From positions 129,543-193,542 of the forward strand of contig CAJMNH010000005.1 in NCBI GenBank assembly GCA_905214725.1: a stretch of 64,000 bases of DNA, written 5' to 3'. Numbering within the stretch: the stretch's first letter is position 1; each line of letters begins with the position of its first letter. The position numbers and the translations under genes are program-made. The notes under the pieces are model-generated. The model saw only the letters and a list, made by a program, of their open reading frames with translations. It did no database searches and was not told the DNA's origin. Of the stretch, positions 1-8,348 are shown piece by piece. The stretch comes from an uncultured bacterium (GTDB taxonomy: Bacteria; Bacteroidota; Bacteroidia; Bacteroidales; Rikenellaceae).

Positions 1-3000
1 CCGGTATCGCCGGGATATTTCCAGCAGTCGTAGACATAGGAGGCGATCGCCGAATTGCCCTGCCCGATCGTATTCTGGATCATGCGGGTCTTCATGTAGT
101 TGTAGATCGAGTGTCCGATCGCATAGTCCAGATAGATCGACAGCGTGAGCCGCTTGTAGCGGAACGTATTGCTGATGCCTCCCGTCGAGTGGGGCACGAC
201 GCTGCCCAGATAGAACATATCCTCGGCATTGATAATTTCGTTGCCGTCGGCGTCGCGGGCCGAACCGGTACGGTTGCACCACTCGTAGTCGCCGGCGTCC
301 TTGCGTCCCGGAATCTGTGCGCCGTCGCTTACGCGATGGCCTTTCGCCAATGCGTCGTAATAAGCGGCATCGGCCTCCGCCTCCGTCTGGATGATATGAT
401 CGATCTTGTAGCCGTAGATGCGGCCGAGCGGCTCGCCGACGGCCGTGCCGCCGAAGCGGTATCCCGTTTCGGACATCTTGTAACCGCCGATCCGATAAGC
501 CTTTTTACCGGTGGGATTTCCATACTGGTCGACTTCGTCGTAGGCATACTCCTCAGGCAGCGACAACACCTTGTTGCGGTTGTAGGAGTAGGTCAGACCG
601 AGATTCCACGAGAAATTCTTGGTGCGGATCACCTCCGCATTCAGCTCGGCCTCGAAACCGTAGAAGCGAGCGCTGCCCACGTTGGCCTTCACGCTCGAAT
701 AGGGGCCAGTATCGGGCATGGTGATCGAGAAGAGCATGTTGTCGGTCTTCTTGTTGTAATAGTCGAAGATAAACCGCACGCGGTCGTTCAGAAATCCCAC
801 ATCCAACCCCACGTCGAGCTGTGTGGTCGACTCCCACTGCATGTCGGAGTTCTGCATGGCCGAGGGAAGGAAGGTCGTCATGCCGTTGTACTGCCCCGTG
901 GCGAAGGCTCCGTAGGTGTCGTAAAGACCGATGCCGTTGTTACCGGTCTGTCCGTACGAAACGCGAAGTTTGAGGTTGTTCATCGTCCGCTTCACCGACT
1001 CGAAGAAGGGTTCCTCGCTGACGACCCACGCGGCCGACGCAGCCGGGAAGAATCCCCACTGGTTGCCCTTGGCGAATTTCGAAGAGCCGTCGTAGCGGAA
1101 CGTACCGGAAACGATGTATTTTTGCGCAAAGTCATAGGAGACACGGCCGAAGAACGACATCAGCGCCTGTTTCTCATCTTTATTCGACGCCGAGAAGTTG
1201 ATGCCCGAATCGATGATGGGGACATCGTCGGATGCCGAACCGGTCGAGTTGGCCGTGAGATACCAATACCGCTGACTCATCAATTCGTAACCCACCGTCG
1301 CGCCCACCGTATGTTTGTCGGCGAACGTGCGATTGAAGGCCAGATGGGCCGTGAAAGTATCGCGGACGGTCTGGGTGCGCGTCTCCGTCGCCGAACGCGT
1401 CTGGCTGACGAGATTCGGATAGCCGTCGACCTCGCCGCGCGCATAATAACTGCCGCGGTAGTTGTTGCCGTAATAGTTGTATTGGGCGGTGGCCACCAGC
1501 CCGTCGATGATCCGCCATTTGAGGTTGAACGTACTCGAAATCCGATCCGTAGCGGCCTCGCGGTCATAGAACGCTTCGTAGAAGGAAGCCAACTGCGCAT
1601 TGGCGTTGCCGCCGCTGGAGATCCAGCCGATCTCGTCGTCGAAACCGCGCGCCGTAGGAGCGAACATAATTCCCCGTCCGAAGGCGTTGAAATAGTTGTC
1701 CACGAATTTCTTGCTCCGCTGACGCGAAATATCGAACGTCGTGGAAGCTTCGAGGCTCTTGGTGATCTTGAAGCTGGCGTTGCCGTGCGTGGTGAACACG
1801 TCGTAATCGCTCATGGCGAAGACGCCGCCGTCGTCGAGGTAGCTGATCGACGCGGCGTAACTCATCTTGTCGTTGCCGCCGTTGACGCCGATGTACTCCT
1901 TCTGCCAGAAGGCCTCGCTCATCCACTGATTCTGATGATCGGTATCCGTGAAGATGATAACCTTGCTGTTGTCGAGCGGATCGAACATCCACTGGTAACC
2001 GTCGGGAACCGTGCCGCCGTATTCCAGATAGCGCGTCGTGAACTGGTTCCGATTCGAGGTATTGCCCGTACCCACGGCGACATTGGCGCCGTCCAACCAC
2101 GATTTGGCGGCCAGCGTACCGGTCGATTTGGCGTAAATATTGGCAATGGCCGGACGCATCAACGCGATCTGCTCGCGTGCGCTGAGCAAATCCCACTTCT
2201 TGGTCGGCGCCGAAAATCCCACCTGCACGTCGAACACGACCTGAGGCCCTTGCGAAGGACTGCCCTTCTTCGTGGTGACGATGATGACGCCGTTCGATGC
2301 GCGGGCACCGTAAATCGCAGCCGACGCAGCGTCTTTGAGAATCTCCATCGATTCGATGTCGTTGGGGTTGACGCCGGTCAAATCGTCCCGCAAGGCTCCG
2401 TCGACGATATAGATCGGATCGTTGCCCATGTTGATCGACGATCCGCCGCGAATCAGGAAACGGGGCGCCTCGCCCGAAAGCGAATTGTTGGTCGCCACCC
2501 GAAGACCTGCGACCTTTCCCTTCAAGGCGTCGCCGACGGTCGAAACCGGAGCTCCGTAGAGCTTGTCGCCGTCGACCTTCGAAATCGACGTGGTCAGCGT
2601 CTTGCGGGACTGCGTGCCGTATCCGATGACGACCACCTCGTCGACCATTTTGAGGTCCTCCACCATCGCAACGTCGATGACCGTGCGCTTGCCGACCTTC
2701 TCCTCGACGCTCTTATAGCCGAGATAGATGAATTGCAGCACCGAATTCTCGCCGTCGACGCGCAGCGCATAGTGTCCGGCGGCATCGGTGGTTACGCCCT
2801 TGTATGTTTCGGCGACCATGACCGTAACGCCCGGCAGCGGCTTGCCCGCTTCGTCATGGACGGTTCCCGAAACGGCGATCGTCGGAACGGATGCGGAGGG
2901 GGGGGGTACAGCCGCCCTAGTGATGCGTACCAGCTTGCCTTCGAATTCGAAGGCGACCTTCTGCCCTGCGAAAATCCGTTCGAGCACCGCTTTCAGCGGT

Positions 3001-3257
3001 TCGTCGGCAGCGTCGATCGAAACCTTGGCGTTGGTGTCGACGTTGGCCGTACGGGTAATGAACGCATACTGGTAACGTTTGGTAATGTTTTCAAGAATGT
3101 CGGAGATCGAGGCATTGTGCATGGAGAGCGTAATCCGCTGCTCAGCGCCCGACGATTGGGCCGCCGCACTCCCGATTCCACAGCATGAGAAGAGGATCAG
3201 CAGCAGCAACCAGCTAAAAATTCCCACGCTTTTTTGGTTCGTGTAGAGATAATTCAT
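1..3257 (-). CDS. SusC/RagA-family TonB-linked outer membrane protein with N-terminal STN domain (partial)
   Basis: This is the N-terminal part (about 1085 codons) of a SusC/RagA TonB-dependent outer-membrane transporter; the C-terminus lies beyond the left edge. The ATG at 3257 opens a hydrophobic signal peptide (residues about 13-35). An STN domain follows at about 38-110, then a proline triplet at 118-120, a carboxypeptidase-D-like regulatory domain at about 125-205 and a plug domain with the usual VVVIGYGTQ start near 206. Later sequence has barrel character. STN domains contact FecR-type anti-sigma factors, and a FecR gene and ECF sigma gene lie immediately upstream on the same strand, so this is probably a signal-transducing transporter. 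Substrate unknown, probably a glycan. The proline triplet is encoded by a C9 run (2898-2906 on the plus strand), read here in frame. Confidence 0.93.
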   Translation of the reverse strand, partial: MNYLYTNQKSVGIFSWLLLLILFSCCGIGSAAAQSSGAEQRITLSMHNASISDILENITKRYQYAFITRTANVDTNAKVSIDAADEPLKAVLERIFAGQKVAFEFEGKLVRITRAAVPPPSASVPTIAVSGTVHDEAGKPLPGVTVMVAETYKGVTTDAAGHYALRVDGENSVLQFIYLGYKSVEEKVGKRTVIDVAMVEDLKMVDEVVVIGYGTQSRKTLTTSISKVDGDKLYGAPVSTVGDALKGKVAGLRVATNNSLSGEAPRFLIRGGSSINMGNDPIYIVDGALRDDLTGVNPNDIESMEILKDAASAAIYGARASNGVIIVTTKKGSPSQGPQVVFDVQVGFSAPTKKWDLLSAREQIALMRPAIANIYAKSTGTLAAKSWLDGANVAVGTGNTSNRNQFTTRYLEYGGTVPDGYQWMFDPLDNSKVIIFTDTDHQNQWMSEAFWQKEYIGVNGGNDKMSYAASISYLDDGGVFAMSDYDVFTTHGNASFKITKSLEASTTFDISRQRSKKFVDNYFNAFGRGIMFAPTARGFDDEIGWISSGGNANAQLASFYEAFYDREAATDRISSTFNLKWRIIDGLVATAQYNYYGNNYRGSYYARGEVDGYPNLVSQTRSATETRTQTVRDTFTAHLAFNRTFADKHTVGATVGYELMSQRYWYLTANSTGSASDDVPIIDSGINFSASNKDEKQALMSFFGRVSYDFAQKYIVSGTFRYDGSSKFAKGNQWGFFPAASAAWVVSEEPFFESVKRTMNNLKLRVSYGQTGNNGIGLYDTYGAFATGQYNGMTTFLPSAMQNSDMQWESTTQLDVGLDVGFLNDRVRFIFDYYNKKTDNMLFSITMPDTGPYSSVKANVGSARFYGFEAELNAEVIRTKNFSWNLGLTYSYNRNKVLSLPEEYAYDEVDQYGNPTGKKAYRIGGYKMSETGYRFGGTAVGEPLGRIYGYKIDHIIQTEAEADAAYYDALAKGHRVSDGAQIPGRKDAGDYEWCNRTGSARDADGNEIINAEDMFYLGSVVPHSTGGISNTFRYKRLTLSIYLDYAIGHSIYNYMKTRMIQNTIGQGNSAIASYVYDCWKYPGDT
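2898..2906. repeat. G9 homopolymer inside STN-SusC gene
   Basis: Nine consecutive G on the plus strand are nine C on the coding strand, forming codons 118-120 (Pro-Pro-Pro) between the STN and regulatory domains. The current length keeps the gene open. Adding or removing one base reaches a stop within about 20 to 40 codons. Confidence 0.9.
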
Positions 3258-3306
3258 ACTTTTGTTCAGGTTTTGTAGATTTATTTTAGGTCTCAAAATT
3301 CCGAGT

Positions 3307-3331
3307 CGGAAAATGGTAACGACATTTTCCG
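3307..3331. other. Stem-loop between FecR and SusC genes
   Basis: CGGAAAATG pairs with CATTTTCCG around a 7-base loop in the 153-base gap between the fecR-like stop (3411) and the SusC start (3257). No clear run of U follows on the minus strand, so it may be an mRNA-stability or attenuation element rather than a terminator. Confidence 0.4.
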
Positions 3332-3410
3332 GCTTTTCTCATCGCTTCTTTCTCATAGGCATATACGTGTGTTCAGGTTGTTTTCGGATCGTATGCGGTC
3401 GGCGGGCCGT

Positions 3411-4424
3411 TCAACGGGCCCGCTCGATCTCGATGATGCGGCCGTCGCGCCGGATGTTCAGCGTATGATGGATATTCAGGGCATCGAGCAATTTGTCGAT
3501 CTCCCAACCGCTGGCGAACGAAGCGAAATACTCTTCGTTGAGCAGCGACGCATCGCGGATGACGATCTGCACGTCGAAGATGCGTTCCAAGTCGCGGGCG
3601 ATCTCGCCGAGCGTCTTGTGACGGAAGGTGTGGAACCCGTCGCGCCACGAGGCGTAGTGCGCGCAGTCGAACCGCTCGCGGACAATGGCGCTGGTCGCAT
3701 TGTCGACCAGAATCTTGTCGCCCGGCGTCATCAGAATACGCGCACCGTCGCCGCCTTTTTTCAGCCCGAGCGAGATGCTGCCCTCCACGAGCGACGTCTC
3801 GACATACTTGTCCTCGTTGTAGGAGCGGACGTTGAATCGGGTTCCCAACACCCGAATGCTGACGCTTCTCGTGTCGACGCGGAAGGGCCGCGCAGGATCC
3901 TTCTTCACGTCCATGTAGACTTCGCCGCTGACGAAGAGCTGCCGTTCGCGGTCGAAACGGTCGGGATAAAAAACATAGGTGCCCGAATTCAGCCACACCT
4001 GACTGCCGTCGGGCAGCGTGATCGCACGGGTCTGACCATAAGGCGCATACACCTCGACCCACTCCGGGTGCTCCGAAGCCTGCCGCGACGCGAGTTGGTA
4101 GACGCATACGACGAGCGGAATAAGCAGAATCGCAGCGGCCTGCGACGCCCACCGCCACAACCTCCGCATCCGAGGCTTCCGTCCGAAGAGCCGTTCGGTC
4201 AGGGCGCGGTAGCGTTTGTCGACCGTCTGCCGCGGGGCGGTTTTGTGCAGCGAGCTTTCCCAGAAAGCGAGCAACTCCTCACCGACGGGATCCCCTTCCG
4301 GCGCGGAGAGCGACTCCGAATCGGAGTCGTGTTCGAGAAACCACCGTCTGAGCGCTTCCCGTACGTCTGCATCGCCTCCGTGTTCGAGGTAGTGTTTGAG
4401 CAAATCTTTTGGTATCTTTTTCAT
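3411..4424 (-). CDS. FecR-family anti-sigma factor
   Basis: This 337-aa inner-membrane anti-sigma factor should hold the neighbouring ECF sigma factor and release it when the STN domain of the downstream SusC protein signals. A cytoplasmic N-terminal part (residues 1-88) is followed by one membrane segment (about 92-109, rich in A, I, L and V). The FecR domain (about 130-220) contains GQTRAITLPDGSQVWLNSG and VLGTRFNVRSY. The remainder resembles the DUF4974-type C-terminal domain common in Bacteroidetes FecR proteins (NIHHTLNIRRDGRIIEI near the end). The frame is open upstream to 4472, but MKKIPKDLLK at 4424 gives the typical N-terminus. The gene lies 107 bases after the sigma gene and 153 before SusC. 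Confidence 0.93.
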   Translation of the reverse strand: MKKIPKDLLKHYLEHGGDADVREALRRWFLEHDSDSESLSAPEGDPVGEELLAFWESSLHKTAPRQTVDKRYRALTERLFGRKPRMRRLWRWASQAAAILLIPLVVCVYQLASRQASEHPEWVEVYAPYGQTRAITLPDGSQVWLNSGTYVFYPDRFDRERQLFVSGEVYMDVKKDPARPFRVDTRSVSIRVLGTRFNVRSYNEDKYVETSLVEGSISLGLKKGGDGARILMTPGDKILVDNATSAIVRERFDCAHYASWRDGFHTFRHKTLGEIARDLERIFDVQIVIRDASLLNEEYFASFASGWEIDKLLDALNIHHTLNIRRDGRIIEIERAR

Positions 4425-4531
4425 GTCGGATTTCCGGCTTTTAATTATAATACGTAATAAAGTAAGGCGCACACCCGGTCCGAGGCGCGTTTTTTTATAT
4501 AAAAACCTAATTAGGATTGTTTTTCAACGAC

Positions 4532-5104
4532 TTACTGCAGAAGAATAAAAAAAGTAAGCCAGCATACGAATTTTCCGACTTTCCCGCGCAACGTCTTCAA
4601 CGCCATATTCAGGTGACCTTCGACCGTGCGCTTGGAGATATGGAGCTGCTGAGCGATCTGATCGTTCGTCAGTCCTTCGATACGGCTCAGCCGGAAGACC
4701 TCGCGCCGCTGGGCAGGCATCCGGTCGATCTCGTCCAATACCATGCGTTTCATCTGATCGGCGTCGTAGGCCGCAGCGACTTGCTCCTGCACATGAACGG
4801 CATCCTGAACCAGATCGAGCCGGAGCCTGCGCCGATCGTACTTATCCGAACGGAAATAGTCGGCGATTTCATGTTTGGTCAGCGTATAGATGAAGGCTTT
4901 GAAATTTCGGTCGGGATCGAGAGTCGCCCGTTTCAGCCAGATTCGGATAAAGACGTTCTGCGTGATCTCTTCGGCATAAAATTCGTTATCGACAACTCCG
5001 CGCGTAAAGGTATATATACCATAATAATATCGCTCAAACAAAGTTTTGAACGACATCAGATCGCCTTGGCGAATTTGCGCTATCAGTTCTTGTTCCGAAA
5101 TCAT
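4532..5104 (-). CDS. RNA polymerase ECF-type sigma-70 factor
   Basis: This 190-aa extracytoplasmic-function sigma factor has region 2 near residues 15-80 (FKTLFERYYYGIYTFTRGVV, then AEEITQNVFIRIWLKR) and a region 4 helix-turn-helix near 125-180 (RMPAQRREVFRLSRIEGLTNDQIAQ, then KRTVEGHLNMALKTL). It is the first gene of a sigma, anti-sigma and SusC signalling unit. The frame also allows a start at 5128, but the promoter box TAACTTTG at 5143-5150 would leave a leader of only a few bases. I therefore prefer the internal ATG at 5104 (MISEQELIAQ), a usual N-terminus for this family. Its targets probably include the downstream SusC operon. Confidence 0.93.
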   Translation of the reverse strand: MISEQELIAQIRQGDLMSFKTLFERYYYGIYTFTRGVVDNEFYAEEITQNVFIRIWLKRATLDPDRNFKAFIYTLTKHEIADYFRSDKYDRRRLRLDLVQDAVHVQEQVAAAYDADQMKRMVLDEIDRMPAQRREVFRLSRIEGLTNDQIAQQLHISKRTVEGHLNMALKTLRGKVGKFVCWLTFFILLQ

Positions 5105-5142
5105 TGGGGCAAATCCCTCTATGGACACTGGTTCATGTTACG

Positions 5143-5150
5143 CAAAGTTA
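5143..5150 (-). promoter_or_regulatory. -7 promoter box for the sigma factor gene
   Basis: The minus strand reads TAACTTTG, a match to the Bacteroidetes -7 consensus TAnnTTTG. No convincing -33 TTTG is visible at the expected spacing. It supports a transcription start near 5136. Confidence 0.5.
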
Positions 5151-5604
5151 CCGCTCCGCCCATTCGTCGATAACCGGTTGATTCGAGACCCGAATTCGAA
5201 TTCCAAGGTAAAAATAGATATAAAATCTTATTTTTACAATTTTACCTCTCAAAATCACATACCCGGGTTAGCAACCCTCGTCACAGTTCTTAAAAGACGG
5301 TCAAAGCCGAATTCAAACCCGCCTTCCTCGGTTTGCAGGTCGAAAAAACGGTCGGGATCTCCGATTCCGCCCCTACCCGACAGCGACCGATACTTCGGGC
5401 AACGGTCAATCCGCGCCCTTAAAGTCGGTTCCAATGCGCCCGAATAAGAGAAGTTACCGGAAAACCGACGGAACGATTTCGTTCGGAACCGAACGATAAG
5501 GAGACCGCATAACCGAGCGAACGCCCTTATTCCAATCGTTTTTCGGCCCGGGGATCGCCGGAAATGCGCCGGAACGAAGATCGACGCATCTTGAAACAAC
5601 CATC
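5151..5604. other. Intergenic region without recognisable gene
   Basis: This stretch lies between the sigma-factor promoter and the tatC terminator. Open frames exist on both strands (for example a 134-codon minus frame ending at 5255), but their composition is arginine-rich and they show no domain or start signal. I see nothing functional beyond the flanking signals. Confidence 0.5.
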
Positions 5605-5634
5605 GAAAAAGGGAAGAGCGTATGCCCTTCCCTT
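5605..5634 (-). terminator. Terminator after tatC
   Basis: On the minus strand GGGAAGGGCATACGCTCTTCCC forms a hairpin followed by TTTTT. It lies 26 bases past the tatC stop and ends the Tat / 3-keto-sugar operon. Confidence 0.75.
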
Positions 5635-5659
5635 TGTTCGACGATACCGTCTTTTGCAC

Positions 5660-6439
5660 TTATTCCCTGACGAACCAGATTCCCAGTTCGTACAACAGGT
5701 AGAGCGGCAGGAAAACGACCATCAGCGTGAACGGGTCGCCCGTAGGAGTGATGATTGCCGAGAGTACCAGCAAAATGACGACGGCATGCTTGCGGTACTT
5801 GCGGAAAAACGATTTGGTCACCAGCCCCAGTTTGGACAGCAGCCACGCCAGCAGCGGCAGTTCGAAGACGATTCCCATGATGAACACCAGCATCAGGAAG
5901 TTGCCCATGTAGGAGTTCAGCGAAATCTGATTGACGATCGACGCGCTCAACTGATACTCGGTCAGAAAACGGAACGTAAAGGGGAAAACCAGACAATAGC
6001 CCACGGCGCACCCCAGAAAGAACATGAAGGTTCCGCCGGCAAAAGCCAGACCGACGCTCCGGCGCTCGTTTGCAAACAGCGCCGGCTGAACGAACTTCCA
6101 CGCCTCGAAAATCAGATAGGGAAACATCAGCACCAGCGCGAACCAGAACGACGTGCTGATATGGGTCAGGAACTGCGAGGCGACGTTGATGTTGATGATC
6201 TCCACCGAGAAATTATCGTTACTGAAATCCGGCAGGAACACTCCCCCGCCGCCGAGTCGCGACAACCACCTGTAAAGAAAGAAATCGGATGTGGTCGGAG
6301 CCAGCACGAAATGGTCGAACAAATAGGGCATGACGCAGAAACAAGCGATCATGAAGACGAACAGGACGGCCACCACACGAACCAACGCCCAGCGGAGGTC
6401 CTCCAGATGCGCCCAGAATGTCATTTCCTTCTCTTCCAT
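5660..6439 (-). CDS. tatC: Twin-arginine translocase subunit TatC
   Basis: This 259-aa polytopic inner-membrane protein is the TatC receptor that recognises twin-arginine signal peptides and exports folded proteins. The conserved cytoplasmic N-terminal motif is present as FWAHLEDLRWALVR (residues 8-21), followed by six hydrophobic segments. The family pattern FVQPALFANERR and a SAIITPTGDP motif near the last membrane segments are also visible. It is the last gene of an operon that also carries tatA and a Tat-signal oxidoreductase. No tatB is visible, consistent with minimal TatA-TatC systems in Bacteroidetes. The insertion rich in G and F in the first periplasmic loop (residues 55-80) is longer than in E. 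coli TatC. Confidence 0.95.
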   Translation of the reverse strand: MEEKEMTFWAHLEDLRWALVRVVAVLFVFMIACFCVMPYLFDHFVLAPTTSDFFLYRWLSRLGGGGVFLPDFSNDNFSVEIININVASQFLTHISTSFWFALVLMFPYLIFEAWKFVQPALFANERRSVGLAFAGGTFMFFLGCAVGYCLVFPFTFRFLTEYQLSASIVNQISLNSYMGNFLMLVFIMGIVFELPLLAWLLSKLGLVTKSFFRKYRKHAVVILLVLSAIITPTGDPFTLMVVFLPLYLLYELGIWFVRE

Positions 6440-6510
6440 CGTTCAGGTCTGTAATTTTTCTTTGTTTTCAACAGCCGCCGCCTTCCGCACGCGGCAAATC
6501 GGCAGACGGA

Positions 6511-7416
6511 TCAGTTCGCGTAGGAAGCCTCGACGAAAGGCGCCGCAAGCAGATAATCGATGCACTCGCGCACGCTGCGTACGACGTCGTCGTAGCTCGA
6601 ACCCTCCATCTCGACGATGATGTTCTCCACGCCGGCAGTCTCGGCATTGCGGAAGATGGCGTCGTAACCTACCATGCCGCTCTGACCAACCTCGCGGCGG
6701 TCCTTGATATGAAGCAGCCGGAAACGACCCGGATACTTGTTGAAGTAATCCACGGGACTGGCCTTTCCCATCACGGTCCAATAGACGTCCATTTGGAAGA
6801 AAACCTTGTCGGGATCGGTATTTTCCAGCATGTAATCCAGCATCACGCGATCTTCGATCTTCTCGAACTCGCGCGAGTGGTTGTGGTAGCCGAACTTTAT
6901 ACCGGCGGCCTTGCAGCGGGCTCCGATCTCATTGAAATAGCGGCAGTAGGTCGCCAGCCCGTCGAGCGTCTCGATGCGCCGCATCGACGGCACGACGATA
7001 TACTCCACGCCGGCTGCCTTGTGCGCCGCAATACATTCGTCCCACCATTTGAGCGCCTCGGTGAAATCGCCCGTGGCCAGCTGCTTGTCCGAAAGGTTGA
7101 GCGTGCAGTGGGTCGACAGCACCTTCATGCCGGTCGCCTCCACGTCGCGGCGGAACTGTTCGGGCGTCTGGCCGTAAAGCAGCCCGTCCTTGTAACTGGC
7201 GGCTTCCACGGCGGTATATCCCATGTCGGCAAGCGCTTTCAGCACGGGCTTGTAGTCCTGCTGGTTTTTGCCGAAACTTCCGATCAGCGTCCGAACGGAG
7301 TAGAGCTGAATGGCGATCTCCTTTTTCGGCGCCTCCTTCGCCTTGGCGGATGCTCCGCAGGGGAGCATCGCCAAAGCAAGAAGCACGCAGAGAACTGCGT
7401 ATAATTTGGTTCTCAT
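6511..7416 (-). CDS. Exported sugar phosphate isomerase/epimerase-like TIM-barrel protein
   Basis: This 301-aa protein belongs to the xylose-isomerase-like TIM-barrel superfamily. It starts with a signal peptide and a possible lipobox (LAMLPCGAS, Cys at residue 20), so it should act in the periplasm. The barrel contains IAIQLYSVR, the metal-ligand-type segments KFGYHNHSREFE and FFQMDVYWTVMG, RFRLLHIKD and NIIVEMEG. It lies 12 bases after the DUF1080 gene and 71 before tatC. In such operons this family is found with Gfo/Idh/MocA oxidoreductases and DUF1080 proteins, suggesting epimerisation, dehydration or retro-aldol chemistry on keto-sugars. The exact reaction cannot be read from sequence. 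Confidence 0.88.
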   Translation of the reverse strand: MRTKLYAVLCVLLALAMLPCGASAKAKEAPKKEIAIQLYSVRTLIGSFGKNQQDYKPVLKALADMGYTAVEAASYKDGLLYGQTPEQFRRDVEATGMKVLSTHCTLNLSDKQLATGDFTEALKWWDECIAAHKAAGVEYIVVPSMRRIETLDGLATYCRYFNEIGARCKAAGIKFGYHNHSREFEKIEDRVMLDYMLENTDPDKVFFQMDVYWTVMGKASPVDYFNKYPGRFRLLHIKDRREVGQSGMVGYDAIFRNAETAGVENIIVEMEGSSYDDVVRSVRECIDYLLAAPFVEASYAN

Positions 7417-7428
7417 GACAACCGGAAC

Positions 7429-8310
7429 TTAGTCGAGCACCTTGACGCGGATGTTGCGGAACCAGACGTCGTCGCCGTGATCCTGCAAACCGATGTAACC
7501 CTCGTGGTTCTCACCGCCGCAGTTGTTGAGCAGCTCGAATGCGAGCGGCCACTTCTCGGAGCTGAACTTGCTGTTCTCCAACATCTCTGTCCACTGAGGC
7601 GTCCAGAGGTGGTACTCCACGACGTTCTGATCGTTCTGACCGTGAACGACCGTGCCTTTGTAGACCATGATCTTCGCCTTGTTCCACTCACCGTAAGGTT
7701 TGGCGTTCTGCGGCACGGCGGGAATCATGTCGTACAGCGACGCCGACTTGCGGTTGCCGTCCACGCCCAGCTTGGCGTCGGGGTGGTTCTCGTTATCCAA
7801 CACCTGATACTCGGGGCTGGAGATATAGATCGGCTGCATCTTCATCTTGCCGTTCTTCTCGGCCTCGACCTCCTGAGCGAGGTAGAGAACGCCCGAGTTA
7901 CCGCCCTTGGAGATCATCCATTCGAGTTCGAGTTCGAAATTCTTGAACTTGTGGGTGAAGATCAGATCGCCGCCGTCGCCTTCCTGCGCTTCGCCGCCGC
8001 CTGTGCCGTTGAACTTGATGGCGGCTTTCTCCTTGTCGACCGTCCACTTCGTAGGCACGTGATCCTTGCCGTAACCGCGCCAGCCGTTGAGCGTCTTGCC
8101 GTCGAAGATGACGTAGTAACCGTCCTTGTCCTTCGGAAGGCTCGACAGATCGATCTGCGGGTTGTCGAGTACGTTATACTTGGGAACCGCCTTCACTTCG
8201 GCCTTCGTCTCGGCGGCTTCGGCATTTTTCGCTTTGTTGGGATTTCCGCCGCAAGCAACCATCGACAGGCTCAATGCGGCACATGCAGAGAATAAAATTG
8301 TTTTTTTCAT
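7429..8310 (-). CDS. DUF1080 / 3-keto-disaccharide hydrolase family lipoprotein
   Basis: This 293-aa lipoprotein has a signal peptide ending in LSMVAC (Cys at 20) and a short charged linker. One DUF1080 domain (about 65-293) with a concanavalin-like fold pattern follows: YYVIFDGKTLNGWRGYG, KGGNSGVLYLAQE, PEYQVLDNENHPD and the C-terminal signature GYIGLQDHGDDVWFRNIRV. Members of this family have been assigned as hydrolases or lyases that cleave glycosides oxidised at C3 by Gfo/Idh/MocA dehydrogenases. The gene sits 38 bases downstream of exactly such an oxidoreductase and 12 bases upstream of the epimerase-like gene. Location is probably the periplasmic face of a membrane. Substrate range is not determined. 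Confidence 0.92.
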   Translation of the reverse strand: MKKTILFSACAALSLSMVACGGNPNKAKNAEAAETKAEVKAVPKYNVLDNPQIDLSSLPKDKDGYYVIFDGKTLNGWRGYGKDHVPTKWTVDKEKAAIKFNGTGGGEAQEGDGGDLIFTHKFKNFELELEWMISKGGNSGVLYLAQEVEAEKNGKMKMQPIYISSPEYQVLDNENHPDAKLGVDGNRKSASLYDMIPAVPQNAKPYGEWNKAKIMVYKGTVVHGQNDQNVVEYHLWTPQWTEMLENSKFSSEKWPLAFELLNNCGGENHEGYIGLQDHGDDVWFRNIRVKVLD

Positions 8311-8348
8311 AGTTCGGATAGTTTTAATTGGGTTTTGATTCCGTTAGA

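Noticed and set aside
111..3188. A 1025-codon open frame on the plus strand opposite the STN-SusC gene
   Set aside because: It is a mirror of GC-rich codon use in the real gene. The translation is rich in R, V, D and H with no domain, while the minus strand gives a full SusC protein.
5255..5659. A 134-codon minus frame beginning immediately after tatC
   Set aside because: It spans the tatC terminator, is Arg/Phe-rich and has no family resemblance.
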